Source of the DNA: a bacterium
Lineage (GTDB): Bacteria; Vulcanimicrobiota; Vulcanimicrobiia; Vulcanimicrobiales; Vulcanimicrobiaceae
Direction: 5' to 3'
Length of the DNA: 64,000 nt
Assembly: GCA_021794175.1 (NCBI GenBank)
Contig: JAJYRI010000002.1
Span: 35,596 to 99,595, forward strand
The position numbers were made by a program, and so were the translations under genes. The notes under the pieces are model-generated. The model was not told the origin of the DNA and searched no databases. It saw only the letters and a list, made by a program, of their open reading frames with translations. This document shows positions 1 to 11,887 of the stretch, piece by piece; the stretch's first letter is position 1, and every line of letters begins with the position of its first letter.

Positions 1-1
1 G

Positions 2-439
2 AAAGGCAAGAACGTCAAGAGCGTTACTTTTATCAACGGCACAATCGTGCACCCGATTCCGCTCGCCGATGCGGTGCAACAAGCCTCGCACGATTTCCAC
101 GTCGTTCTGCCGCAGCATCTGCCGGCCGGTGCTGCAAGCACGACGGCGATCTACGCCGGAGGCACGCTCTCCTACGGGTACCGCTTGCATGGCGGCGGCA
201 TACTCAACGTCACGATCGAACGAGCGAATGCGCGGAATATCAAACATGTGCGAAAACTCGGGGCCTTTACCGCTCAATTCTCAAAAGACGGTCGTCTCGT
301 CCGGTCGGCACGCGTCAACATCGTACGCTTCGCCGTCGGCGACGAAGCGATGACGCTTCAATCCGCTCGACTCTCGGCGGCGCAACTCCTCGCAATCGGC
401 AAGCAGATGGGTGCCCGCGAGATCGGTAGTTCGGAATAA
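2..439 (+). CDS. C-terminal part of an unrecognised protein (5' end outside window)
   Basis: The frame is open from base 2 to a TAA at 437-439, so the visible 145 residues are the end of a longer gene that begins before the window; the GTG at 47 is not needed as a start. The piece shows alternating strands and a Gly-rich turn (YAGGTLSYGYRLHGGG). It loosely recalls DUF4367-like C-terminal domains of anti-sigma or lipoprotein-carrier type proteins, but the match is by eye only. No catalytic motif is visible. A strong hairpin follows the stop by 22 bases. Existence as coding sequence is likely; function is unknown. Confidence 0.65.
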   Translation, partial: KGKNVKSVTFINGTIVHPIPLADAVQQASHDFHVVLPQHLPAGAASTTAIYAGGTLSYGYRLHGGGILNVTIERANARNIKHVRKLGAFTAQFSKDGRLVRSARVNIVRFAVGDEAMTLQSARLSAAQLLAIGKQMGAREIGSSE

Positions 440-461
440 GCCGCTAGCGTCGAGATCGACC

Positions 462-500
462 GGTAAAGCCGCTACTCCCCCCAGGGGTGGCGGCTTTACC
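462..500. terminator. Strong hairpin, probable transcription terminator
   Basis: GGTAAAGCCGCTACTCCCC (462-480) pairs with GGGGTGGCGGCTTTACC (484-500), giving a stem of about 17 pairs with small interruptions and a very short loop. It lies between the stop codons of two convergent genes (439 plus strand, 547 minus strand), so it can serve both. No clear T tract follows on either strand, so it may act as a stem-only terminator or transcript end protector. Confidence 0.6.
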
Positions 501-546
501 ACACATAAGCGTTGAGCGAGAGGGCAGCTCGGCTTGCGCACAGTTC

Positions 547-1056
547 TCATCGACGAACAGGCGCACGATGCGTTATGTGTGCCTCGGCGCGATGCCAGTC
601 TTCGGCGGCCTCGGCATCGACAAGGGAGCGGTTACGCGCAACATAGTCGAGCGCTTCGACGACGGCAAGCGGATCGAGCGAGAATTGCGACGCCGCCTGG
701 TCGACCGTCCACTTGTTCGCCTCCATGCTCGCCACAAGCTGACCGGCAGTGATACGGTGCCCTTTGAGGGACAGCTGTCTACGCCATTTATGCGGCACCT
801 GAACGAGAAAGCGATAGCGTGACTCCGGACGGATGGCGCTGGTAATTTCCGGGACTGCGTCGACCGCCCGGGGATCGTCACCAGGGAGAAACGAGACAAC
901 CGAACCTTGGTCGATGGCCGCTGAGATGCGAGCGAAAAGGGCAAGCAACGCTCGGCCGGTCTCGGAGTCCCCTTCGGTTCCCAAGGCTCGCCGGGCGCGC
1001 TCCAGGGTGAGCTCGTCCTCAGCGCGCAGGTCGATCTGCATTCGGCGCCTCTTCAT
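547..1056 (-). CDS. DUF433-like / antitoxin-type DNA-binding protein
   Basis: 169 residues. The first part (about 1-75) is charged and helical. The C-terminal part contains VPHKWRRQLSLKGHRITAGQ and a following helix pair (VDQAASQFSLDPLAVVEALD), the layout seen in DUF433-like winged-helix antitoxins, where this segment precedes a helix-turn-helix. The ATG at 1056 is preceded by GGAG at a suitable distance. No toxin gene lies beside it on the same strand: the region downstream ends in the hairpin at 462-500 and the abiE pair upstream is divergent. It is therefore either an orphan antitoxin or a regulator. Family assignment is from motif likeness; partner unknown. Confidence 0.6.
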   Translation of the reverse strand: MKRRRMQIDLRAEDELTLERARRALGTEGDSETGRALLALFARISAAIDQGSVVSFLPGDDPRAVDAVPEITSAIRPESRYRFLVQVPHKWRRQLSLKGHRITAGQLVASMEANKWTVDQAASQFSLDPLAVVEALDYVARNRSLVDAEAAEDWHRAEAHITHRAPVRR

Positions 1057-1216
1057 GACTCCATTTTATCTCCATTTCGGAGGCAGGGCAATTCTTCAGG
1101 ATAGCTCGTCGTACGCAGGGTACGAGCAGCATCGATCGCGATGCCTAGACTCGTGGCCCCATGGTGGCACGCTTCCGTTCGCCGTCTTGAAGTCTAGATA
1201 TTTAGGCGCGCACCTA

Positions 1217-1248
1217 GCCTAATTATCGTCATTATGCTAAAATTAGGC
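1217..1248. promoter_or_regulatory. Inverted repeat, candidate AbiEi operator
   Basis: GCCTAATT (1217-1224) and AATTAGGC (1241-1248) form a perfect 8-base inverted repeat with a 16-base spacer, ending 4 bases before the GTG start of the AbiEi gene. The spacer is AT-rich and includes TATGCT (1233-1238), a possible -10 element. AbiEi antitoxins are known to bind inverted repeats in their own promoters and repress the operon. That this repeat is the binding site is inference. Confidence 0.5.
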
Positions 1249-1252
1249 CCAC

Positions 1253-1876
1253 GTGGCGTCGAAAACAGCAGCGAATCTCCAGGCCCTCATCGACCTTGCC
1301 GAGCTCCAGGGCGGGCTTTTTTCTGCGGGTCAGGCGGCAGCACAGGGAATCAGCAATCGTGCGCTCTCCTCGATGGCCAGGGGTGGCTACCTCTCGCGCG
1401 AGGCGTGGGGCGTCTATCGGCTCAGCACGTGGCAGCTTTCACCACACGCATCACTCTGGAGAGCCGTGCTTTGGGCGCAAGTCGGCGACGCAGCGACTCA
1501 GCCTGTGCTCTCGCATCGCTCGGCGCTATCGCTGCACGGCGCCTCGCTTGATAGCCCAGGAAAAATCGACCTAACCTTGCCGCCGGAGAAGAAACGCATA
1601 ACGCGACGAGAACCGCCGCCCGCGGTGCAGTTGCACTTTCGCGAGTTACGCGACGACGAAAAGACAACGGTCGATGGTCTCCCGGTCACAACACTGTTTC
1701 GCACGATCGTCGACCTCCTGATCGATCGGCAGGCAAGGGATGCAGTCTCGTACGTCATGGCGCATGGCGTACAAGAGGGCAAGCTGTTGGAAGCAGATTT
1801 TCGGCGGCTACGCCCCTTATACGACCTCGACCCAGACTTGCTCGATCGGTTTCTCAACGAACATCGATCGAAATGA
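1253..1876 (+). CDS. abiEi: Type IV toxin-antitoxin system antitoxin, AbiEi family
   Basis: 207 residues. The N-terminal 55 or so residues form a winged helix (LFSAGQAAAQGISNRALSSM followed by GGYLSREAWGVYRL), the AbiEi antitoxin DNA-binding domain; the rest (LSHRSALSLHG, IDLTLPP, GLPVTTLFRTIVDLL) is the AbiEi C-terminal domain. Such proteins neutralise the nucleotidyltransferase toxin AbiEii without direct binding and repress their own operon. The start is GTG, with only weak ribosome-binding sequence in front; a close inverted repeat lies just upstream. The stop TGA overlaps the ATG of the next gene (ATGA), so the pair is translationally coupled. Length and order are typical of AbiE pairs. 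Confidence 0.85.
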   Translation: MASKTAANLQALIDLAELQGGLFSAGQAAAQGISNRALSSMARGGYLSREAWGVYRLSTWQLSPHASLWRAVLWAQVGDAATQPVLSHRSALSLHGASLDSPGKIDLTLPPEKKRITRREPPPAVQLHFRELRDDEKTTVDGLPVTTLFRTIVDLLIDRQARDAVSYVMAHGVQEGKLLEADFRRLRPLYDLDPDLLDRFLNEHRSK

Positions 1877-2907
1877 CAAGGCCCATCGGGCGCAACGCGC
1901 TCGCAACACGTGTGCGAACGCAGGCAGATATCGCGGGTATCGCGGATCAACGCATGCGTCTCTGGGTCGGCGCGACGGCGTTGTTGCAAGTCATGAGGAC
2001 GGCCGTGCTCGAAGGCGCGTTACCGCCTTTTTACGTGAAAGGCGGATTCGCCCTCGAACTACGATTTCGCGAGCATGCCCGTGCCAGTCAAGATATCGAC
2101 CTCGTCGTACCGATCGACATGCCATCAATCGTCGATACCTTTCGCGCGGCGCTCGCCGACCGCAGCTGGGACGGCTTCACATTCCGCGTCAAGGGCGACG
2201 TTCACGAACGCGAACATGTAATGCAGGTGTCCGTGCAGGCCGAGTATCTCGGCGGCCCCTGGTGCTCGCTGATTATCGAGCTCGGATCGGGCGAGATTGA
2301 AGATAGCGAGCTAGTTGAAGCTTTCTCCTTGCAACCGTTCGGGCTCCGGGATCCAGACCATGTTCCATGCTTAAATCGATTCGCACAGATCGCTCAAAAA
2401 CTTCATGCAGTCAGCGACCCATCGCCACGAAATATGCGCTACCGTGATCTCGTCGATATCTACTTACTCGACTTCATGCTCGAGCGCGACGATGCAAGGT
2501 TGCGCGCACACATCGAGGGCACGTTCGCGCGCCGCGGACAACATCCGTGGCCGTCGCCAATTGAAATTCAGCCGGCATGGCGCGAGCCGCTGGCTCGAAT
2601 GCTCGCCGACATGGGACTGGAAATAACAGTCGATCAAATGCACAACTACGTTGTTGAACTCATCGCTCGAATGTTGAGGATTGAAATGGCTACAAATTTC
2701 GAATACGTCTTTATGGTTCTTGAGGGGTTTCCACAAGTCCCTGACGTCAGGTCAACCGCAATCAAGTACGACAATCGGTACGACAACTTCGTGCGAATGA
2801 CTTCACAAGAAGGCTACAGACTGGCGCATCTACTTCAATATCCCTCGGTAAATCAAACATCGGCAATGCTTGCAGTGCTCGAACGCCCAAAACCCGATTC
2901 TACGTAA
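1873..2907 (+). CDS. abiEii: Nucleotidyltransferase toxin, AbiEii/AbiGii family
   Basis: 344 residues, coupled to abiEi by a 4-base overlap. The DNA polymerase beta-like nucleotidyltransferase signature is visible: KGGFALELR (about residues 56-64) followed by RASQDIDL (about 70-77), with the paired metal-binding aspartates in DID; a later KLHAVSDPSPRNMRYRDLVD segment fits the conserved helical region of the family. AbiEii-type toxins transfer nucleotides (in the studied MenT enzymes, onto tRNA acceptor ends) and cause growth arrest or phage abortive infection. The last third of the gene is visibly less GC-rich than the housekeeping genes, consistent with horizontal acquisition. It ends about 100 bases from a convergent membrane-protein gene. 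Confidence 0.85.
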   Translation: MTRPIGRNALATRVRTQADIAGIADQRMRLWVGATALLQVMRTAVLEGALPPFYVKGGFALELRFREHARASQDIDLVVPIDMPSIVDTFRAALADRSWDGFTFRVKGDVHEREHVMQVSVQAEYLGGPWCSLIIELGSGEIEDSELVEAFSLQPFGLRDPDHVPCLNRFAQIAQKLHAVSDPSPRNMRYRDLVDIYLLDFMLERDDARLRAHIEGTFARRGQHPWPSPIEIQPAWREPLARMLADMGLEITVDQMHNYVVELIARMLRIEMATNFEYVFMVLEGFPQVPDVRSTAIKYDNRYDNFVRMTSQEGYRLAHLLQYPSVNQTSAMLAVLERPKPDST

Positions 2908-3013
2908 ATTCAGATCTTATCGTTCGATACATATCGAGAAATAGTCCAACGGACCCATCGGTTGAGCGCACGCCAAACAGTCAACGACCCGATCTCGATA
3001 CCTCAAAGCAATC

Positions 3014-3568
3014 TCACTTACCCCGCTTTGGCGCAACTCTGAGCACTTCGTTTATATCCGGATTTTGAAGTGTCTCCGACCAGCGGCGGTTGAAGATGCT
3101 CCATATCGGCATGAGGTTCTCTCTTTCGAAAAGCCGTCGCGCTTTATCGCGGTCGTATAGACGGTTCATATCGCCCGAAAACCAGAAATTAAACGCGTCC
3201 TCCCTTCGATGACGCCAAACCGCGACGATACCGCAACCCGCGCGGGAAGCGGCCAACACGACGAACGTCGCGAAGAGTAACCAGACCCAGCCGTTGGGCG
3301 AGTAGGCGCCGCCAACGAGCATACCGGCCGGCACCGCGGCGGCCAGCAATAGCGCTCCGCAATCGAAACATGTGCGCGCATTCATGCGCGAGCGAGCGCG
3401 CATTCCCGGTTGGCGCGCCTCCTCCGCTTGAAACATTGTGGGCTCCCACGGTACACCGCCGTAACCGTCCGGAGTCGCGCCGTCCTCCGCCCAAAGAAAG
3501 CTCCACCAGCTCAAGCCGATGGCGACGAGCGGGGTGGCGACGGCGACAACAATCGGGCTTGGATGCAT
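3014..3568 (-). CDS. Small membrane protein of unknown function, downstream of hsdR
   Basis: 184 residues. A hydrophobic segment near residues 8-27 and a pair near 68-88 and 92-114 suggest three membrane passes; the remaining tail is charged and carries EDAFNFWFSGDMNRLYDRD and ends in basic residues. No family recognised. It begins 16 bases after the hsdR stop on the same strand, so it is likely co-transcribed as a fourth gene of the restriction operon, although no good ribosome-binding site precedes its ATG. It could be an accessory component, an immunity-type membrane effector, or an unrelated passenger. Confidence 0.55.
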   Translation of the reverse strand: MHPSPIVVAVATPLVAIGLSWWSFLWAEDGATPDGYGGVPWEPTMFQAEEARQPGMRARSRMNARTCFDCGALLLAAAVPAGMLVGGAYSPNGWVWLLFATFVVLAASRAGCGIVAVWRHRREDAFNFWFSGDMNRLYDRDKARRLFERENLMPIWSIFNRRWSETLQNPDINEVLRVAPKRGK

Positions 3569-3584
3569 AGCAGCGAGCTAGCGC

Positions 3585-6677
<3,093 letters not shown>

Positions 6678-7907
6678 CTAGGTGGACTGCTCCACAAACC
6701 GCTCCGCGTCGGCGACGCGGATTTCACCAGAAATAAGTTTCGGCAGCAGCGTATCACGAAGGCGTGCAAGAGTGCGTGATTCCAAACGCGCCGTTATAAT
6801 GCGCTCGACCAGGGGCGAGAGGATGGAATCCGCACCTTTCAGGATTTCCGAAGTGGGAATGACTGCCTTTGCATCGCTCAAATGATGCCGTTGAATGTGG
6901 CCCATTGTGGTCGCCTTCCCTGCGGCGACGTGGCGGAAGTCGTTCAAGTGCCGATGTATCCATAGATAGAAAAACCACTTGGGAAATGAGGTGGAAGTGA
7001 CTTTGAAAAGATGCTGGTTCAAGGCCCCCTTGCCGCCCGTCCAGAGCACACATTCGAGCGAGCCCGACCAGGAGAACAGGACGTCGCCGTCGCTAACAAT
7101 GTAGTCGCGCTCAAGGTCAGCGCTCGCTTCATCTGCTCCGGCAGTGTTTCCGATCCTAAGCTGGGCGATCTTAATAACCGGAAGCGTTCGACCGGTCAAT
7201 GCCGGGTATTTTTGGAGGGCAAGGCCATTCAAAAAGCGCGCAATTTCATCCAAACCGCGTAACTGCCACCCCTTCGGGATTTTGCCGAGTTCGGAATCTT
7301 CGAATGAATCGGGGAAGAGTGCAGCGATGTCGGGCGGGAGGCCGGGGTCACGGCCTTCGGCTTTTGCGCGGACGGGGTCGAAGTCGACGAACCACGATTT
7401 AAAGAGCGCCCGCGCGATTGCCTCAAGCGTCTCGCTCACCTTCCGATTCAACTCGATCTTGTCATCGAGCGCCCCGAGGACGGAAGCGATGTCTTTCCGT
7501 GAATCAACGCTCCGGTGCCAATATATCTGCTTCTTTGACAGGTGCGTGATGGTTATTTGTGGCTGCGCCGAGCCCGTTGTAACGTCGGCGAACGATTCGT
7601 TAAGAAGCGCATAGTACAGGAAACGTGTATCGGCTGCGCTCAGTGTGTTGGGCACAATGGACATCGCGTTATTCGAGATATAAGCGGGCGATCCGGTCCA
7701 CTGGACCAAACCACAGCCATTTCCACGGCATGTCACCAATGGCACCGACTCCCGGAACGACTGTTTTCTTGTGTAACCTAAAATTCCGCGTGCGCCCCAG
7801 ACCGGGATCGGTGCTTCAGGAGTACTCGCTGGCGCCATGTCCCCTGGAGGCAAGTATCGCCCCTGGCGTATGGCAGCTATGCTCTCGATCGAGACCTTTT
7901 CGATCAT
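6678..7907 (-). CDS. hsdS: Type I restriction-modification specificity subunit S
   Basis: 409 residues with two target-recognition domains separated by a conserved helical spacer: the first half (to about 145), then [20 protein letters not shown] and [19 protein letters not shown], then a second domain and a C-terminal helix ([17 protein letters not shown]). The TRDs determine the bipartite target sequence and tie HsdM to HsdR. ATG overlaps the hsdM stop (ATGA). The recognition-domain stretches are less GC-rich than the flanking hsdM and hsdR, as is usual for exchanged TRDs. The target sequence cannot be read from the protein. Confidence 0.93.
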   Translation of the reverse strand: MIEKVSIESIAAIRQGRYLPPGDMAPASTPEAPIPVWGARGILGYTRKQSFRESVPLVTCRGNGCGLVQWTGSPAYISNNAMSIVPNTLSAADTRFLYYALLNESFADVTTGSAQPQITITHLSKKQIYWHRSVDSRKDIASVLGALDDKIELNRKVSETLEAIARALFKSWFVDFDPVRAKAEGRDPGLPPDIAALFPDSFEDSELGKIPKGWQLRGLDEIARFLNGLALQKYPALTGRTLPVIKIAQLRIGNTAGADEASADLERDYIVSDGDVLFSWSGSLECVLWTGGKGALNQHLFKVTSTSFPKWFFYLWIHRHLNDFRHVAAGKATTMGHIQRHHLSDAKAVIPTSEILKGADSILSPLVERIITARLESRTLARLRDTLLPKLISGEIRVADAERFVEQST

Positions 7908-9559
7908 AGGCCAAGGCGTTGAAGAGACTCGTTAATCAGGTTATCCATCTCACGCGTCCTTGCTTGATGCACGCGCAGTAGTGACGTGAGCCGCGCCATC
8001 TTCTCGGCGAACGGCTCCCCGTCGTCCTCAACCTCTTCGGTGCCAACATAGCGGCCGGGCGTGAGCACGTGCCCGTGCTTGCGCACCTCGTCGAGCGGCG
8101 CCGCTTTGCAGAAGCCCGGGACGTCGGCGTAGCCGCCCTCCTTCCCGCGCCACGCATGATAGACGCCGGCGATTTTCGCTATATCCTCATCACCGAGCTT
8201 CTTGTGCGTGCGGTCGGTCATCTCGCCCATCTTGCGCGCATCGATGAACAGCACTTCGCTCGTACGATCGCGGAACTTATGATTGCGCCGATCGCGTGCA
8301 AGAATCCACACGCAGACTGGAATCTGCGTGGTGTAAAACAACTGCCCCGGCAACGCGATCACGCAATCGACGAGCCCACCGTGCTCGGCTTCAATCAGGT
8401 TCTTGCGAATCTCGCCTTCGCCGCTTTGATTCGAAGACATTGAACCGTTCGCCATGACGAACGCCGCGACGCCGGTCGGCGCGAGGTGATAGACGAAATG
8501 CTCGATCCACGCGTAGTTCGAATTTCCCGCAGGCGGAATGCCGTAGCGCCACCGCTTGTCGTCACGCAGTCCCTGCCCGCCCCATTCGCTGTCGTTAAAG
8601 GGCGGGTTGGCGAGAATAAAATCGGCCTTGAGATCCGGGTAGGCATCTTGAAGGAACGAGCCACCTTCGTTCCATGTGATGTCCGCTTCGATGCCGCGAA
8701 TCGCGAGGTTCATCATCGCGAGGCGCCAGGTGGTGTGGTTCGATTCCTGTCCGTAGATCGACACATCGCCGATCTTTCCGCCGTGCGCGAGCACGAACTG
8801 CTCGGACTGCACGAACATACCGCCGGAGCCGCAGCACGGATCGAAAACACGCCCTTTATAGGGCTCGATCGCTTCGACGAGCAATCGCACGACCGAACGC
8901 GGCGTATAGAACTCGCCGCCCGCTTTCCCTTCGGCGTTGGCGAACCGTCCGAGAAAATATTCGTAGACGCGCCCGATCACGTCGTGTTTACGCGCCTCCG
9001 CGTTACCGAGCCCGATACCGTTGACGAGATCGACGATCGCACCGAGCCGTGTCGAGCCGAGCGACGGCTTTGCGTACTCCCTCGGCAACACACCCTGTAA
9101 GCGCGGGTTATCGCGTTCGATTGCGATCATCGCATTATCGACGATCTCGCCGATCTGCGGGGATTTTGCACTCGCGGCGATCTGCGACCAACGCGCTGCG
9201 GCCGGCACCCAGAAGATGTTGCGCGCCGTATACTCGTCGCGATCTTCGGCGTCGGATTCCGGATCGCTCGTAAGCTCCGCGTGCAGTTCTTCGAACGCGT
9301 CGGAGATATACTTGAGGAAGATCAGGCCGAGAACGGGGTGCTTGTACTCCGAGGCGTCCATCGCACCCCGTAGCTGGTCGGCCATTGACCAGAGCTGCGC
9401 TTCAAAGCCGAGGGCCTCGCCGCTTGCGGCGCCGGTTTGCGGCGCCTGTGTGCCCCGCCCTCTGCCCTCGACGACCCCACTCGCGGCGCCTCTTTGCGGC
9501 GTCTTGGCTACGGCCGAGGTTTTCGCTCGCTTGTCTCCTTCGTGTTTCTTGCGCGGCAT
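7904..9559 (-). CDS. hsdM: Type I restriction-modification DNA methyltransferase subunit M
   Basis: 551 residues. After a non-conserved, Gly/Ala/Arg-rich N-terminal extension (about 1-48, with the repeat GAASG twice), the HsdM N-terminal helical domain begins near [17 protein letters not shown]. The SAM-binding motif [11 protein letters not shown] lies near 239-249 and the N6-adenine catalytic NPPF motif near 318-321. The enzyme methylates adenine in the site chosen by HsdS. It is the first gene of the hsdMSR run. The N-terminal extension is longer than in typical HsdM; a start closer to the conserved domain is conceivable, but no better-placed ATG with a ribosome site was seen. Confidence 0.94.
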   Translation of the reverse strand: MPRKKHEGDKRAKTSAVAKTPQRGAASGVVEGRGRGTQAPQTGAASGEALGFEAQLWSMADQLRGAMDASEYKHPVLGLIFLKYISDAFEELHAELTSDPESDAEDRDEYTARNIFWVPAAARWSQIAASAKSPQIGEIVDNAMIAIERDNPRLQGVLPREYAKPSLGSTRLGAIVDLVNGIGLGNAEARKHDVIGRVYEYFLGRFANAEGKAGGEFYTPRSVVRLLVEAIEPYKGRVFDPCCGSGGMFVQSEQFVLAHGGKIGDVSIYGQESNHTTWRLAMMNLAIRGIEADITWNEGGSFLQDAYPDLKADFILANPPFNDSEWGGQGLRDDKRWRYGIPPAGNSNYAWIEHFVYHLAPTGVAAFVMANGSMSSNQSGEGEIRKNLIEAEHGGLVDCVIALPGQLFYTTQIPVCVWILARDRRNHKFRDRTSEVLFIDARKMGEMTDRTHKKLGDEDIAKIAGVYHAWRGKEGGYADVPGFCKAAPLDEVRKHGHVLTPGRYVGTEEVEDDGEPFAEKMARLTSLLRVHQARTREMDNLINESLQRLGL

Positions 9560-9661
9560 ACGGCGATGGAGCCCTTTCCCGGAAACCGGTAATGCTTTCC
9601 GTTAGCTCATACACCACGCGCCGCCGCCCGGCCTCCCGACGCTGAAATCCTTAACCAAGCG

Positions 9662-9680
9662 GGTCGCCCCGTGGGCGACC
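9662..9680 (-). terminator. Perfect 8-bp hairpin directly after a stop codon
   Basis: GGTCGCCC (9662-9669) pairs perfectly with GGGCGACC (9673-9680) across a three-base loop. On the minus strand it begins at the base after the TGA of the cyclotransferase-like gene (stop at 9681-9683). No T tract follows, so termination may be weak. About 100 bases remain before the hsdM start. Confidence 0.4.
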
Positions 9681-10169
9681 TCAGTGAATCGCGAGACTAC
9701 GCGCGATGCAGCGCTCGACGTAATCGATGTACTCTTGTGGCGTCCCGATGACCCGGAGGCCGCTCGTGATGTGGTTGGCGTATTCCCGCGTCGTTTTTTT
9801 CTCGGCGTCATCAGACGATGCTAGATACGTCGTGGCTTCATACTCTTCACCGTCGCAACAGACAGTGATCGGCTTCCGGTGATAGCTGCTACCCTCACCT
9901 TCGATTTCATCGAGCGTCTTCCACCCGTTGATTTTTTTATCTCGGTAGACACGGTCGTCCGGAATGTCGTAAAGCGCACCGTAGATGATCCGCCCGTCCG
10001 GAATGAGGTTCGCCACGCCGCACTTTTGGCAGCGACTATAAACGTTAAACTGGAGATCAAATCTATCGACTGTGGTCGCTCGCCCCACGCACGTAGCCGC
10101 GCCACCGAGGCGCTCCGGGGCGTTTAAACGGTTGATGTCGACGTTCGAGCCGTATTGGAATATATACAT
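9681..10169 (-). CDS. Gamma-glutamylcyclotransferase-like (AIG2/GGCT fold) protein
   Basis: 162 residues using the ATG at 10169, chosen because the family begins with the strand MYIFQYGSN and because GGTGG lies just upstream; the frame remains open further upstream but that part is Arg-rich and not family-like. The YGSN motif at residues 5-8 is the diagnostic substrate-binding loop; ALYDIPDD and a Y-x-R strand (SSYHRKPITV) complete the fold. Family members release 5-oxoproline from gamma-glutamyl amines or peptides. Odd: a CxxC (CQKCG, near residue 50) in an insertion, possibly a metal site, which ordinary members lack. It borders the hsd operon, so a link to defence is possible but unproven. 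Confidence 0.75.
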   Translation of the reverse strand: MYIFQYGSNVDINRLNAPERLGGAATCVGRATTVDRFDLQFNVYSRCQKCGVANLIPDGRIIYGALYDIPDDRVYRDKKINGWKTLDEIEGEGSSYHRKPITVCCDGEEYEATTYLASSDDAEKKTTREYANHITSGLRVIGTPQEYIDYVERCIARSLAIH

Positions 10170-10340
10170 CAGCACCACCCTGCGAGAAACCAGCGACCCT
10201 GAGGAATTCGGAAATCGGATAAGCCGTCCTCGCGGATGCTCCACCCTTGCCGCGGCAAGCCAAGCGAGCGTATACTCAGCGTATCGGCATCGCCGTCTCG
10301 GTGGATGCCTCTGCACTACTATCGGAGGGATTCGGAACCC

Positions 10341-10871
10341 ATGAAACTGCTTCCACTACGCGCCGCCCTGCCGTTCCTCATCGCCGTTCTGATCGCGGCC
10401 CCCGCGGCCGCCGCCATCAAGAACGCGCCGCTCCACAAATATTTCCGCGCCGGCGTCGTGAATCTGCGGATCGATAAAATCGAGACCTATCCGTCCTCGG
10501 CGACCGCGAGCGTTCCCGTTCTCGAAGGGCAGGGCTTCAGCGGCCCCGGCTACGTCGTCATCACCGCGACCGAGCAGAACCCGAACGGGAACAACGATGT
10601 CGGCGTTCCGCACATGGAGGTCGGTTTCGAACTCAAAGACGGCTCGCAGATGAGCGAGAGCACGCCCGATGCTATCAACGTACCGGGAACGAAGATTCTC
10701 GCCGCCACATCGTTGCACCCAAAACAGCACATCGTCGTGAACTGGGTGCTCTCCGGCTGGACCGGCGCCGCGCCGACCAAACTCTTCCTCAAGGTCTGGA
10801 ATCAATCGGGCTATCCGGGGCATTGGTTCCGCATTCAACTCACACCCAGCGACGTCACGGCGCACACCTAA
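10341..10871 (+). CDS. Secreted protein of unknown function
   Basis: 176 residues from the ATG at 10341, preceded by GGAGGGA at 10324-10330. The first 25 residues (MKLLPLRAALPFLIAVLI, then APAAAA) form a Sec signal peptide with an AxA-type cleavage site. The mature part is beta-rich with several Gly-Pro turns and no cysteine, suggesting a periplasmic or surface immunoglobulin-like fold. No family was recognised. It is followed after 36 bases by an EamA transporter on the same strand. Confidence 0.7.
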   Translation: MKLLPLRAALPFLIAVLIAAPAAAAIKNAPLHKYFRAGVVNLRIDKIETYPSSATASVPVLEGQGFSGPGYVVITATEQNPNGNNDVGVPHMEVGFELKDGSQMSESTPDAINVPGTKILAATSLHPKQHIVVNWVLSGWTGAAPTKLFLKVWNQSGYPGHWFRIQLTPSDVTAHT

Positions 10872-10907
10872 AAGGGAGTCGACGCCGCAACCCACAACCG
10901 CCGCCGC

Positions 10908-11810
10908 ATGACGCGTGCGGTGTTGGTTCTCGCTTTCGCACAGATCGCCGTCGGAGCGGCGGCGATCTTCGCGCGTTACGCGCTGCTCGACGGTACGCCG
11001 ATCGGCGTCGCTGCGGCACGTTTGAGTATCGCCGCGCTGGTGATGCTGCTGCTCGCCGTGCTGCGCCCGCAGCCGCGCAGCGCGCGCCCGAATGCCGCCG
11101 CGAGCCGCACGCTCGCATTCGCCGGCTTCGCACTCGCCGCACATTTCGCGCTCTGGATCGCCTCGCTTGAATACACCTCCGTAGCGATCTCGACGCTGCT
11201 CGTCACGACGACGCCGATCTGGACCGCGCTCTACGATGCAATCGTCTGCAAGCGGCCGCTCTCGCGGCTTGCAACCGCTGCATTTATCGTCGGTGGAATC
11301 GGGCTGCTGCTCGTCGTCGGCATCGACCGTACGCCGGCGCCGATTCCGGGGCACGTATTGCTCGGCGATGCGCTCGCGTTACTGGGCAGCGTCGCCATCG
11401 GCGCGTACTTGCTGCTGGTGCGCGAAGTGCGCGCCGCGCTCACCACGCGCACGATCGTGACGCGCACCTTCAGTTGGGCCGCCCTCGCGCTCGTCGTCGC
11501 ATCCCTCATCGCCCATCAACCCGCGCCGCCGCTCCAAGCCGGTAGCGCCTGGGCGGGCATCCTCGCGATGGCGTTCATCTCCCAACTGCTCGGGCACACC
11601 GCCATCAACGCCAGCTTGCGCCACTTCACCCCGAATGCGGTCTCGTTTGCAACTCTGCTCGAACCCGTCATCGCCGGCGCGCTCGCGCTCGCGATCTTCG
11701 GCGAACCGATTCCCGCCTTCGCGCTGCTCGGCGGCGCATTACTTCTCGGCGCGATCGGGGTCGTGCTCCGCGAGGAGCGCGTCGATCTGAGCGCGGTCGA
11801 AAATCTCTAG
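10908..11810 (+). CDS. EamA/DMT-family inner-membrane transporter
   Basis: 300 residues, almost wholly hydrophobic, with about ten predicted membrane segments in two repeats of five. The first repeat holds LVLAFAQIAVGAAAIFARYA and the family-typical ALWIASLEYTSVAISTLLV; the second ends in SFATLLEPVIAGALALAIF, matching the EamA repeat with its conserved glutamate-proline. Such proteins export amino acids or other metabolites. The substrate cannot be inferred. Starts with ATG; likely expressed with the secreted-protein gene in front. Confidence 0.88.
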   Translation: MTRAVLVLAFAQIAVGAAAIFARYALLDGTPIGVAAARLSIAALVMLLLAVLRPQPRSARPNAAASRTLAFAGFALAAHFALWIASLEYTSVAISTLLVTTTPIWTALYDAIVCKRPLSRLATAAFIVGGIGLLLVVGIDRTPAPIPGHVLLGDALALLGSVAIGAYLLLVREVRAALTTRTIVTRTFSWAALALVVASLIAHQPAPPLQAGSAWAGILAMAFISQLLGHTAINASLRHFTPNAVSFATLLEPVIAGALALAIFGEPIPAFALLGGALLLGAIGVVLREERVDLSAVENL

Positions 11811-11835
11811 TATTGGCCCGTTCCTAGGCTAGAAT

Positions 11836-11847
11836 TGGATCGATCCA
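11836..11847. promoter_or_regulatory. 12-base palindrome before aceE
   Basis: TGGATCGATCCA is a perfect palindrome lying between the EamA stop and the aceE start, just after TAGAAT (11830-11835), a -10-like hexamer. Its position would suit an operator for the pyruvate dehydrogenase genes. A convincing -35 at the right distance was not found, so the assignment is tentative. Confidence 0.3.
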
Positions 11848-11887
11848 CAGGCAGGAGATGTGCGCTGTCAGGAGCGAGTTCGCGCGC

